This document shows, one piece after another, positions 7,335-14,673 of a stretch of DNA of 14,673 nt. Both the position numbers and the translations under genes were made by a program. Origin of the DNA: Chromera velia (taxonomy: Eukaryota > Sar > Chromeraceae); the NCBI GenBank assembly GCA_018398765.1, contig JAHBMJ010002202.1, forward strand, positions 1,126 through 15,798, given 5' to 3'. The first letter of the stretch is position 1. The number at the start of each line of letters is the position of its first letter. The notes under the pieces were generated by a model. That model worked only from the letters and a program-made list of their open reading frames with translations, was not told the DNA's origin and made no database searches.

Positions 7335-8141
7335 GAGGAGATCCTCAGGCTCGCCTTCTCTTCCACACCCTCGAAGCTTCTTCTTTCCCATGTTCTCAAG
7401 GAGCTTCTTCAATCCATCACCTCCAAGGTCCAAATCGAAATCCTTCAGACCATCAAAAAGACCCGCCAGACCTTTTTTGCCTTCCACATCCCCTTTCTTC
7501 CCTCCTCCAAACAAATCCAAATTCTTCAAAAGCGAAGCAACGTCGTCCTTGTTGTCTCTGCCCTTCTGGTCCTCTTCCTTCTTTTCCTCGGAGACAGGAC
7601 AAGCGCATTCGCCCTCACTCAAAGTTGACGGTGCGACTCCTCCAGCAGCTGCAAATCAAGAGCAGAGACCCCAAATGAAAACCTGGTGGAGAGAGAAGCA
7701 AACTAGGGCCAGATCAAATTTGCACCTGTGTGAGATTGCGGCGAGCACATTGAGGCACACAGAATGCAAAAGAAGAGAGAGAAGGAGGAAGACAGCACAG
7801 AGATAAGGAGAGTCACGCTCGGAAAGAGACCACCGCAGAAAAGAGAGAGGTCATTGGGCAAGAAGAAAGAAAGTCAAACTTATGGACAGACAGAAAGAAA
7901 CGAATTCAAAAAACGCGATTGACGAAACTCGGACCTTCACAAGGAGACCCCGCATTCGCTGTCTGTCGCAGAAAAGTGCACTGCTCCTCCCCAGGAAGGC
8001 AGCATGCCTCCACGCCGTCGCCGTCAATCCCGCCTTGAAAGGACCCCCCACAATTGGTTCCCTACCCTTGGAAGATCCCGGCAGGCTCCTCACAGAGAGC
8101 GCTGGTCGTCTCTGTGCATCCGGTCGCTCTGCAGCAAGCAT
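7335..8141 (-). CDS. Candidate two-exon gene, interrupted at its 3' end by the inverted-repeat element
   Basis: Proposed exon 1 is 8141-8066: an ATG, then 25 codons beginning MLAAERPDAQRRPALSVRSL. It ends at AAGG before a GTAGGG donor. Proposed exon 2 starts at 7648, after a pyrimidine-containing acceptor TTGATTTGCAG. Its frame is closed just upstream by a TGA inside the intron, as expected. The donor is phase 1 and exon 2 needs exactly one borrowed base, so the 417-nt intron joins in frame. Exon 2 encodes an acidic and lysine-rich segment (CACPVSEEKKEEDQKG), then Gly/Leu/Asp/Lys repeats (DLFGGGKKGD, GLAGLFDGLKDFDLDLGG, GLKKLLENMGKKK). The frame runs into the transposon arm and stops there. 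No family is recognised and no transcript evidence is available. Confidence 0.38.
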
Positions 8142-8158
8142 CTGTACGACAGAGAGGC

Positions 8159-8159
8159 A

Positions 8160-8203
<44 letters not shown>
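8159..8203. repeat. (CA)n microsatellite
   Basis: About 22 CA units with one CATA interruption. It lies some 20 bases upstream of the proposed start codon of the 7335-8141 gene, so it would sit in that gene's leader or promoter. Confidence 0.97.
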
Positions 8204-8204
<1 letters not shown>

Positions 8205-8555
8205 TAAGCTATGGTAGAGGATGGAAAATAAGGATGGAATGTTTACTCTTCCAGTGACTTCCACCTGTCGTACGAAAGTATGTCCCCTTTTGCTTCATAC
8301 GCAGAAGAGTTTTTTATGTATTGTCTGAAAAGTCCGCCCTTTCAGGCAAAGTGTTTATAAAGTCTACCTTTGCAAACACAGAGTGCGACCCTTCTTCTGA
8401 GAGTGATGGAAAGAAATGAGAGAGTCAGAGTGCATCATGACTTCGATTAATGGGGAGCAATCTGTGGGGTATCTTGGAGAATGCATGCAATCGATGTGAT
8501 AGAGCATGTGGTACCAGTGGGCGTGATGCGTGCGGAGAGGGCCTGATGGCGGCAT
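8204..8555. other. Unique spacer; no gene or repeat recognised
   Basis: Short open frames occur on both strands, but none shows protein-like composition or a splice structure I could defend. One doubled phrase was noted: GTCTGAAAAGTCCGCCCTTT near 8323 and GTCTACCTTTGC near 8361, with similar context (TTTATGTATT / TTTATAAA). Confidence 0.4.
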
Positions 8556-9032
8556 TGCTTTGTCCCCCCTGTCCGGCCACCTTATGGCGTCCAGACAGAA
8601 GGTAAAGTGAAGACAAGAACCTAGGAAAGGTTAAGAGAAGGAACGTGAGCAACACTAACTCAAGCAACACCTTACAGGTTCACATAAACGAGGTCTTAAT
8701 CCTACTTTGACTCTAAGAGGTTCTATCGAGCGTTGTCTTCAGACTTCTTCCGACTCCACATAAATCCGACTCGATCTATAGATTCAATGGCTTCAGCTGA
8801 CTTCAACTTTAGCTTCAACTCGAACCTGCCGTAGGATGTTGCTCAGACAACATGTTGCTAAATTAAAAGAGGCCAAACGTAGACTTGCATGCATACGCAG
8901 AGCTTCGAGTGCGACACGTACAGGCAGACTGCGTATATGCGCGGCGGCGGAGTATGACATCGGCACGCAGGCTCATTCAGATACAGCGCATGCGAGGGTC
9001 CAGAGGGCGGCGCCACAGAGTAGGACTCTACA
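8556..9032 (+). repeat. 477-bp dispersed repeat, copy A
   Basis: This segment is repeated in direct orientation at 12755-13231 at about 94-95% identity, with no insertions or deletions. It begins TGCTTTGTCCCCCCTGTCC and ends near TAGGACTCTACA. I found no terminal inverted repeat, no poly-A tail and no clear target-site duplication, so the repeat class is unknown. It may be a fragment of a larger element. A frame starting MLLRQHVAKLKEAK (8836 onward) is open in both copies. Nearly all differences between the copies in that frame change the amino acid, which argues against a maintained protein. Confidence 0.95.
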
Positions 9033-9299
9033 GATCCTCCCCAGCTACGGACGGGAAAATCGCGCCCTCGCGATCAGCCAAACACATCCAAGCACACACA
9101 AAAAGGAAAAAAGAGGCGAGTGATTGAATGAGCACGATCAACCAGATGCAATGCAAACCCATGCAACCAACAGAATACCTTTAAGGAGGTAGTCGAAAAT
9201 ATCCAGATGCGAAAGCTGACAAGCAGAAAAGTTTCTTCCCATTGACGCAAGTCAATCAGATTAATGTGCACAAAAGTACTATCACCACTGCCTCGCCGG

Positions 9300-9350
9300 C
9301 AACGTTAACCCACCAGGTTTTTCCTTGAAAAACCTGTTTTAAGGACGTTG
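9300..9350. other. Strong compound hairpin followed by T-run
   Basis: CAGGTTTTTC (9314-9323), loop CTT and GAAAAACCTG (9327-9336) form a perfect 10-bp stem. TTTT follows directly. An outer stem CAACGT (9300-9305) with ACGTTG (9345-9350) and a TAA/TTA step encloses it. On the plus strand it resembles a stem-loop plus T-run terminator, which would be unusual in this context. It may instead be a structured RNA or a miniature-element tip. Confidence 0.7.
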
Positions 9351-11606
9351 GCTTACTCGTGGCCTGCAAAAGCACACCATCTCTACCTGACGGCACAGCC
9401 CGTCACTCGATGGCCGCAAGCTTCCTAATGTAAGGTCTTACGTTTCCCCAGCTTTCTATTAACCTCTCATATCTCTGCGAAAGAAAGAACGAGACGGAAA
9501 TGCTAGATAGAAAAAGCAACAGAGAGCAAGACACAGTCAGGCGCAGTCAGGCCCGCGCGGTCACATGCACGCATACATCCCCATGCCAATGCATGCGCTC
9601 GCAGTCGTTTACTTTCCTTTTCTTCATCTTCTTCTATTTCGTTCTGTTACTCCTCACTCATGCTTTGCTTTCCCCTCTCTGTCTTCTTTCCTCTTCTAAG
9701 ATGCCGGCCTCGCACTAACACGGCAAAGTCAGACGCACGAATACGGCTATATAGAGGCAAAAGTAAAAGGATATACACTCTCAATAACACACCTTACATC
9801 ACAAGAGTTCGTTTCGATGCAGCCAGTAGAAACGGGATAGTATCAGAGGGCACCGGCAGGCAGCAAAACACAAAGTGGAGACGGTGCCAATACAAAAACT
9901 TTAATAGGGAAAGACAAGCTCATTCCGACAAATCTCCACTCTTCAAACTCCTGTGTAGTTCTACCGTTTCCTTTTCCTCTCATTTCTCTTTCATGCCGCC
10001 TTTGTTTCCCTTGAAGCGAGACAGAAAAACAAAGCACCTCCAATACCTCCATGGCCTCAAAACAAAGACACAGATCGAACACTACCAATGACAGACTGAT
10101 CGAAAAGAAAGAGGCGGAACCGGCGGAAAGAAAGAGGTAGCTAACTCCGTTTTCCGACTTCGTTTCACTTACTCCCACTCCGTCTCTCTCTCTTTCTCAT
10201 ACCGGCCTGCTGGAAAAAAGCGGGCGATAAACAGAATAGCATGCCTGTAAGAGAACCCCTTTCAGTTCTCTTTTCTGAATGAAAGTAGACGGGCAGACGG
10301 AGGTACGAACGGAACGTGAAGAGACGGAGAAAACAGAGAAACGGCAGCAGAAAGCCTCATGCACACATATGTTCACACACAATGTCATTTATTCACATCT
10401 CTTCCTCCTCTTTCTTCTATCTCACTCCCTTCCCGAAGACTGCATACGTGTCTGTTCGCTTATCGTCAACAACATCGTAGATCGACTGAATATACAAAAA
10501 CAGACATCAACGAATGAACGGCACCTGGTCAGACCTACCGGAGGGAGACGCCTGCCGGCACACCGTCTGGCTCCATGCAAATGCATGCGCAGAGACGGCT
10601 GGCTCCACCAAAGCTCCCATCCGGGGCTCCTATCAACTTCCATACTGCGAGGGAGAGAGGCGATACCCAGAGAATCCAGAGGGCCTCCAAAGTACTGGCA
10701 TCCCCCTGCAGGGAGAAGATGCAGAACGGACACCAAGACATGCATGGGCTGTCCCCTCACTTTTTTTCTTTTTTTTTCTTTCTCGTTCAACAGACATCTC
10801 TTTCAAGATTTTTTCTCTCTTTGCTCCTCCTCTACTCATTTTCTCTCTACCTCTTCCAGTCTCTTTTTCTCAAAGGAGGAAAGTTTCACCAGGGATAACC
10901 CGAAACGTTTCAAATCAGCAGAAGGAAACAAGAAGAAGACAATGAATGAAGGCGCCCCCTCGTGTGCTCGTACTCTCAGCTACACGAGGGGTCTGACTCC
11001 CAAGCCACGTGTAAAACAAAGCCAAGAGAAGCCGCGGGAGATTAAGAACGGTCACTCTTCCAAAAGGAGCTCCAGAAGTTCCAAATGTGCAGCACATGCG
11101 GCGCTCGGCTTGTTATTCTCACAGTCCGCCTCTTTGAGGCTCAGCTTTACAGTGAGCTTAATCCTTCCCCCGAGTTCAGTGCATGGACGTAAGGGCGGTT
11201 CCAGGCAATCGTGGGCATACGCAGGCACAAACGCATGGCGGCGGCAATCAGGCAGTCCTCTGCCCGCGTCTCATATGTAGCTGACGTAGGGGTAGGCAAT
11301 CGACTTCGAGTTCTCGTTAACAGAAGGACTCGGCCGTCTTGTTGAGCATAAACATACTTCGTGCGCCGTGTCAGTAGCTGCATAAAGGGAGGGAGGGAAG
11401 GGACTGGACACATTGCAGACTGCCCCACTGGTTTCTTTCTATCTCGTCTCTTCTTTCTGTCTCGTTTTATCCCCTTGCTGCTCCTTTCGATACATTAACT
11501 CTTAACTCTGGGCAAAAAGCCGGCAGCCCTACGCAGACGCTTCAGTCATGCTCAGTCACGGTCATTTTACTTGCTACTACTTTGTATGCTTTCGGCCAGC
11601 CTCGAT
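9351..11606. other. Long stretch without a confident gene
   Basis: Composition is mixed, with pyrimidine-rich patches at 9603-9700, 9955-10010, 10398-10435 and 10755-10870. Long open frames here, including one of 333 codons (10279-11280), have low-complexity Ser/Phe/Leu-rich stretches and compete with long frames on the other strand, so I do not call them. The patch at 10757-10791 is a textbook 3' splice-site shape (long T/C tract, then TTCAACAG). A similar T/C tract ending TTCTAAG precedes 9702. These would fit exon starts of a plus-strand gene, but the following frames do not look protein-like. Confidence 0.4.
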
Positions 11607-11779
11607 TCGATTCGCCCCCCCCACCCTGAAGAACCTCCCCTTCCCGCCCTTTCCCCCATTCCCTTTCCCCCCCTTTTCTTGCCTTTTCCCCTCTTTCCCC
11701 CCTTTTCCCTTTCTCCCCCCTTCCCCCCCAGGCCTTTCTCCCCCCTTGTCCCCCCTCTCCAGCCCCCCCCTTTCCCTGA
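11607..11779. repeat. C/T-rich polypyrimidine tract (~170 bp)
   Basis: Almost uninterrupted pyrimidines on the plus strand, in alternating C-runs (up to eight) and T-runs. Units are of the type CCCTTTCCCC. It contains a splice-acceptor-like CCCCCCCCAG|GCC near 11730. Such tracts can form triplex (H-DNA) when mirror-symmetric. The Pro/Phe-rich frame across it (from 11548) is explained by composition alone. Confidence 0.85.
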
Positions 11780-12155
11780 AAGACTTTGTGGTGCCGGCGC
11801 CGGCGAGAGACGAGGTAACAGCTGCCGTATGCCCTGCTTTGTCTCTCAGTAGGTCTGCTGCAACCCTTCTGCCTCTCTTGCCGTCGAGGGCAGGCTCGAT
11901 GTCATTTTGTACCGCTTCCTTACTTCCCCCTCCTTCCTACTCCAGGCTCGCCGCGTCGGGGTCCCAGAGCAGAAGGCCCTCCCCGGCTGGCACACCGGCC
12001 GTCACTGCGTTGTTCCGTGTGGTACGCCGCCATCCGTTCCTTCTGTCTGTTTAACATGCAAGCAGAGTCTCACACACTCGATCGAACGGCCACTCATTGA
12101 GCGATCCACACGATACCCGGACAACCACAAGCAACAAGCTCACTCTTAGAAGAAA

Positions 12156-12320
12156 ATGGCAGCATTGCAGACACATGGAGAGACGAAAGGCGTCTTCTTA
12201 TGTTTGGATGCTGTCGGAGGACCAGTTCAGACAGACCCAGACACGCTGGAGGTGTTTGCAGGCCACGAAGGTGGTCAGCCTTGCGCAGACAAGCAAGCAA
12301 CCAACAGCAAAGACAAGTGA
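12156..12320 (+). CDS. Small protein-like ORF or exon, unrecognised
   Basis: A 54-codon frame from ATG 12156 to TGA 12318-12320. It begins MAALQTHGETKGVFLCLDAV and continues with an acidic stretch (DPDTLEVFAGHEGG). Composition and codon mixture look like real coding sequence. An in-frame TAG lies seven bases before the ATG within CTCTTAG, which could itself be a splice acceptor. The end GACAA|GTGAAG could be a donor. I do not recognise the family. Confidence 0.35.
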   Translation: MAALQTHGETKGVFLCLDAVGGPVQTDPDTLEVFAGHEGGQPCADKQATNSKDK

Positions 12321-12754
12321 AGGTGATCAGCCGACACTCATCTGGAAGATGGAGACAGTTACAGAATCACAAGGCATAAAAAAAGCACTCTACTTGCTAT
12401 TTGGATTGCGATCTGCTCGTAGGAGGCATTCTCAATGAAATTAGGCTCTTCAAAGTCCCGAGCAACACCAAACAACGTCTCTACCATCGGTTTTGGCGAC
12501 CTCCAACGATCTTTGGGTTCTTTACCTAAGGACAAAGGCAAAGTCCAGGATCAGACTCGAAGGGGATCTCCGAAACAAGGCTCCAGGCAGCTTAGGACGC
12601 AAGGGGATGCTGAATTCCCCTACTCACGGTCTTTGCCTGACCGTGCCCGTATCGTTGCAATCGGATTTCAACTGTTGCACAAAGAGACAGATCTGATCTC
12701 CATCACAGAGGGTACACGAGAGTCGACACTCATCGAGCTGAGCGTTCACTACAA
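12321..12754 (+). pseudogene. Possible decayed coding region in shifting frames
   Basis: Protein-like strings occur in successive different frames on the plus strand. Examples are YLDCDLLVGGILNEIRLFKV (about 12392-12451), LYLRTKAKSRIRLEGDLRNK (about 12517-12576) and FPYSRSLPDRARIVAIGFQL (about 12615-12674). Each is closed by stops or shifts frame. This could be a degenerate transposon or host gene, or exons with introns I failed to place. It ends exactly where repeat copy B begins, as if interrupted by it. Confidence 0.25.
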
Positions 12755-13231
12755 TGCTTTATCCCCCCTGTCCAGCCACCTTATGGCGTCCAAACAGAAG
12801 GTAAAGCGATGACAAGAACCTAGAAAAGGTTAAAAAAAAGAACGTGAGCAACACTAACTCAAGCAATACCTTACAGGTTCACGTAAACGAGGTCTCAATC
12901 CTACTTTGACTCTAAGAGGTTCTATCGAGCGTTGTCTTCAGACTTCTTCCGACTCCATATGAATCCGACTCGATCTATAGATTCAATGGCTTCGGCTGAC
13001 TTCAACTTTAGCTTCAACTCGAACCTGCCGTAGGATGTTGCTCAGACAACATGTTGCTAAATTAAAAGAGGCCAAACATAGACTTGCATGCATGCGCAGA
13101 GCTTCGAGTGCGACACGTATAGGCAGACTGCGTATATGCACGGTGGTGGAGCATGATATCGGCACGCAGGCTCATTCAGATATAGTGCATGCGAGGGTCC
13201 AGAGGGCGGCGCCACAGAGTAGGACTCCACA
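12755..13231 (+). repeat. 477-bp dispersed repeat, copy B
   Basis: Direct repeat of 8556-9032. By hand alignment there are 26 differences: 25 transitions and one transversion (A to T at about 12810), with no indels. In about 17 of the transitions this copy has the A or T. Flanking DNA differs completely from copy A beyond both ends. Confidence 0.95.
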
Positions 13232-13238
13232 CTGGCAG

Positions 13239-13264
13239 CATACGCAATGCGTATGAACGCATTG
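13239..13264. repeat. Overlapping palindromes beside repeat copy B
   Basis: CATACGCA-A-TGCGTATG (13239-13255) is a perfect odd palindrome. CAATGCG (13245-13251) also pairs with CGCATTG (13258-13264). The two structures share bases and so are alternatives. They start eight bases beyond the end of repeat copy B. Confidence 0.8.
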
Positions 13265-13762
13265 TAGACTAGGTTGCAGAGCCGCGGGTGGTGAGATAGA
13301 GACGGGCATGCGTCAAGCTTGTGTTGCATGCATACATTCGAAATCAATGCAAATCGATCGACTGATCAGCAAATCGATCAAAGTGGATGCACATATATGT
13401 ACGTAAGGCAATATCGTTAGTTGAGAGTGAAAAGATGGATTAAAGAAAAGACAGCTGATTGACAGAACCAGTTCACTGGGTAGTGAAGGTTGTGGGTGAC
13501 AGGGTATGAGATTCCCCACTAAGTGACGGAACGTGGACGTGTGTGACAGTTGATGCAGGTGCAAACTCCCTGCTTGTTAACTAATTTTTAGCTAGCCGTC
13601 TGCGTAGATGACAACTCCCTGCAGCTAGCTAGTCTCATCTATCAGTTTTTTTTTCATCAATAAGATCACTGATGACACTGAATGAACTGAAATATTAACC
13701 TGTAAATTTATCAATGTAAAGATTCATACTTTGAACAATATTAAGCGAAACCCTCTCATTAA
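13265..13762. other. Spacer with short direct repeats; no gene
   Basis: GCAAATCGATC occurs at 13349-13359 and 13369-13379, exactly 20 bp apart. AACTCCCTGC occurs near 13563 and 13611 beside AGCTAGC palindromes. From about 13640 the DNA turns AT-rich. No supported coding sequence. Confidence 0.45.
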
Positions 13763-13768
13763 TTTATT
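13763..13768 (-). promoter_or_regulatory. Polyadenylation signal AATAAA
   Basis: AATAAA on the minus strand, about 60 bases after the proposed stop codon of the right-end gene. The position suits the 3' end of that transcript. Confidence 0.4.
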
Positions 13769-13828
13769 CATGTGTTCATTGACTTAATCAGAAATACACA
13801 ATCGTTCATCCTTGTGTGTTGCAGCAAA

Positions 13829-14652
13829 TTACACGAAAATAAAGGCTTCTTGCAAAGAGGCAGAGACTGGTACAAACAACTTGAAGTCAAAACCGAGAAA
13901 ACTGTATCGTTTCCCTGACGCTCTTGTTTTTTTGCATGCAAGTTTTCTGCATTTCGTTCAGAACTCCCTCTTACCGTAGGAAAAGGCATTTGAAGAGAGT
14001 TCGTCGTACGACTGGCGCTCGACGCAAAGAATAGGAACGAGAAGGAGAGCGATGATCTGGACAAATATGACGGGAGGAGGGCTGGTGAAGGAAGCACTGA
14101 ACGTGATCCATCGAGACGAAGTACAAAGCCACTCGAATTTTCTTTCAGTACTCAAAAAGAAGAGCGACATGCACCCGCTCTCCCGCATCCATCCCGTCTC
14201 CCTTCCGCCTTCACTTCTCCTAGTTGTCTCTCTTCCCTGAGTCTCCACGAAGCTGCTCAGTCTGCTTCCAACAAGCAGGCATACGATCATGACAGAAAAG
14301 GATCTCTCTCTCTCTCTCTGTCTCTCTCGATCGTTCCGAACGGCCAGTCCTTCTCTCCGTTTCTCTCAATCTTGATCTCTCTCTCCCTCTGTCTCCAAAG
14401 AGACAGCCGGGTAGAGCGAGAAGGAGAAAGAAACACGCGAGCTGAGAGAAAGACGGGCCTCTAACGTCAGCCTCCCCCTCCCCCTCTCGGACCTCTTCTA
14501 CACACATCCGGCTTGAATCTCTTTCCAGAATCCGGAAAGTAACCCAAACGGGGGGGGCCAGAGTCATCCCCCCCCGGTTTGCTCCCACTGGCCGCCTTCC
14601 GATCTTCTGTAGTAATGCCCTTCTCCCTCTTCACAGATTCGTCAAGTAACTT
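13829..14652 (-). CDS. Candidate 3' part of a spliced gene running off the right end
   Basis: Three exon-like segments fit together. (1) 14652-14504 follows an acceptor CTACTTGCAG and encodes a hydrophilic stretch (KLLDESVKREKGITTEDRKA, then GYFPDSGKRFKPD). It ends at a GTGTAG donor in phase 2. (2) 14261-13975 follows TTGGAAGCAG and ends TACG before a canonical GTAAGAG donor in phase 1. It encodes WLCTSSRWITFSASFTS and a hydrophobic segment (PPVIFVQIIALLLVPILCV) that could span a membrane. (3) 13866-13829 follows TTGTTTGTACCAG and closes with TAA after 11 codons. Junction phases agree at both introns, and an AATAAA signal follows. No family is recognised. The second donor is strong; the first donor is weak. 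Confidence 0.35.
14301..14328. repeat. Interrupted (CT)n microsatellite
   Basis: A CT array with one GT interruption. It lies within the proposed intron of the right-end gene; on the minus strand it is purine-rich. Confidence 0.9.
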
Positions 14653-14663
14653 CTGCAAGTAGA

Positions 14664-14673
14664 GGGGGGGGGG
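14664..14673. other. G10 run at the window end
   Basis: The window ends in ten Gs and begins in a C-rich run. This suggests assembly breaks at homopolymers rather than biological ends. Confidence 0.6.

Noticed and set aside
7882-8217. Plus-strand frame ending in a His-Thr repeat
   Set aside because: The HTHT tail reads the CA microsatellite. The minus strand offers a better exon with a matching splice phase.
8556-9032. Helitron or inverted-repeat transposon ends on the 477-bp repeat
   Set aside because: No terminal inverted repeat, no TC...CTRR ends with a 3' hairpin, and no target duplication could be seen.
8836-9123. Protein from MLLRQHVAKLKEAK shared by both 477-bp repeat copies
   Set aside because: Within the shared frame about ten of eleven differences change the amino acid, so no purifying selection is visible. 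The frames end in unrelated flanks.
10279-11280. 333-codon plus-strand open frame
   Set aside because: Made of low-complexity Phe/Ser/Leu and basic stretches from pyrimidine-rich DNA. Frames of over 100 codons overlap it on both strands. There is no signal, domain or coherent composition.
11548-12054. 168-codon Pro/Phe/Leu-rich frame
   Set aside because: Its content is explained by the C/T-rich tract. The part after the tract has no recognisable protein character and two other frames are equally open.
13349-13379. CRISPR-like spaced repeat (GCAAATCGATC twice)
   Set aside because: Only two 11-bp copies with a 9-bp spacer in eukaryotic DNA; it is a minor direct repeat.

Overview
The window is eukaryotic nuclear DNA. 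It has one long intact protein gene with a secretory signal, candidate spliced exons with eukaryotic splice sites, a polyadenylation signal, abundant microsatellites (CT, GACA, CA, GAA) and several families of degenerate transposable elements. It begins with a C-rich run and ends with ten Gs, so it may be a whole assembly contig broken at homopolymers. The organism cannot be proven from sequence alone. The best fit is a microbial eukaryote with an animal-like secreted protein repertoire; a chromerid or other alveolate alga such as Chromera velia is my guess.

Layout. 1-868 is simple-sequence DNA. 869-2866 (minus) is the only confident gene: a 665-residue secreted protein of the BPI/LBP/CETP lipid-binding family, with an unusual ten-cysteine N-terminal module. 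About 3070-7334 is an AT-rich island of nested mobile or repetitive DNA: short tandem repeats, a 25-bp inverted repeat pair, a hairpin-bearing repeat block, a degenerate 30-36 bp minisatellite, a tRNA-like sequence, and a 1.49-kb element with ~400-bp terminal inverted repeats built on 21-bp subrepeats. That element carries small coding fragments of its own. It ends within, or directly against, the 3' part of a candidate two-exon minus-strand gene (7335-8141).

From 8200 to 13800 genes are sparse. The main features are two copies of a 477-bp repeat (8556-9032 and 12755-13231) that differ almost only by transitions, a strong hairpin at 9300-9350, a long pyrimidine tract at 11607-11779, and coding-like fragments at 12156-12755. 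At the right end (13763-14652, minus) exon-like segments with matching phases and an AATAAA signal suggest the 3' part of a spliced gene that continues off the window.

The genes show no operon-like cooperation. The window reads as a gene-poor, repeat-invaded stretch between genes on the minus strand. The most interesting signals are the domain architecture of the BPI-like protein, the transition-only divergence of the duplicated repeat, and the structure and cargo of the inverted-repeat element.
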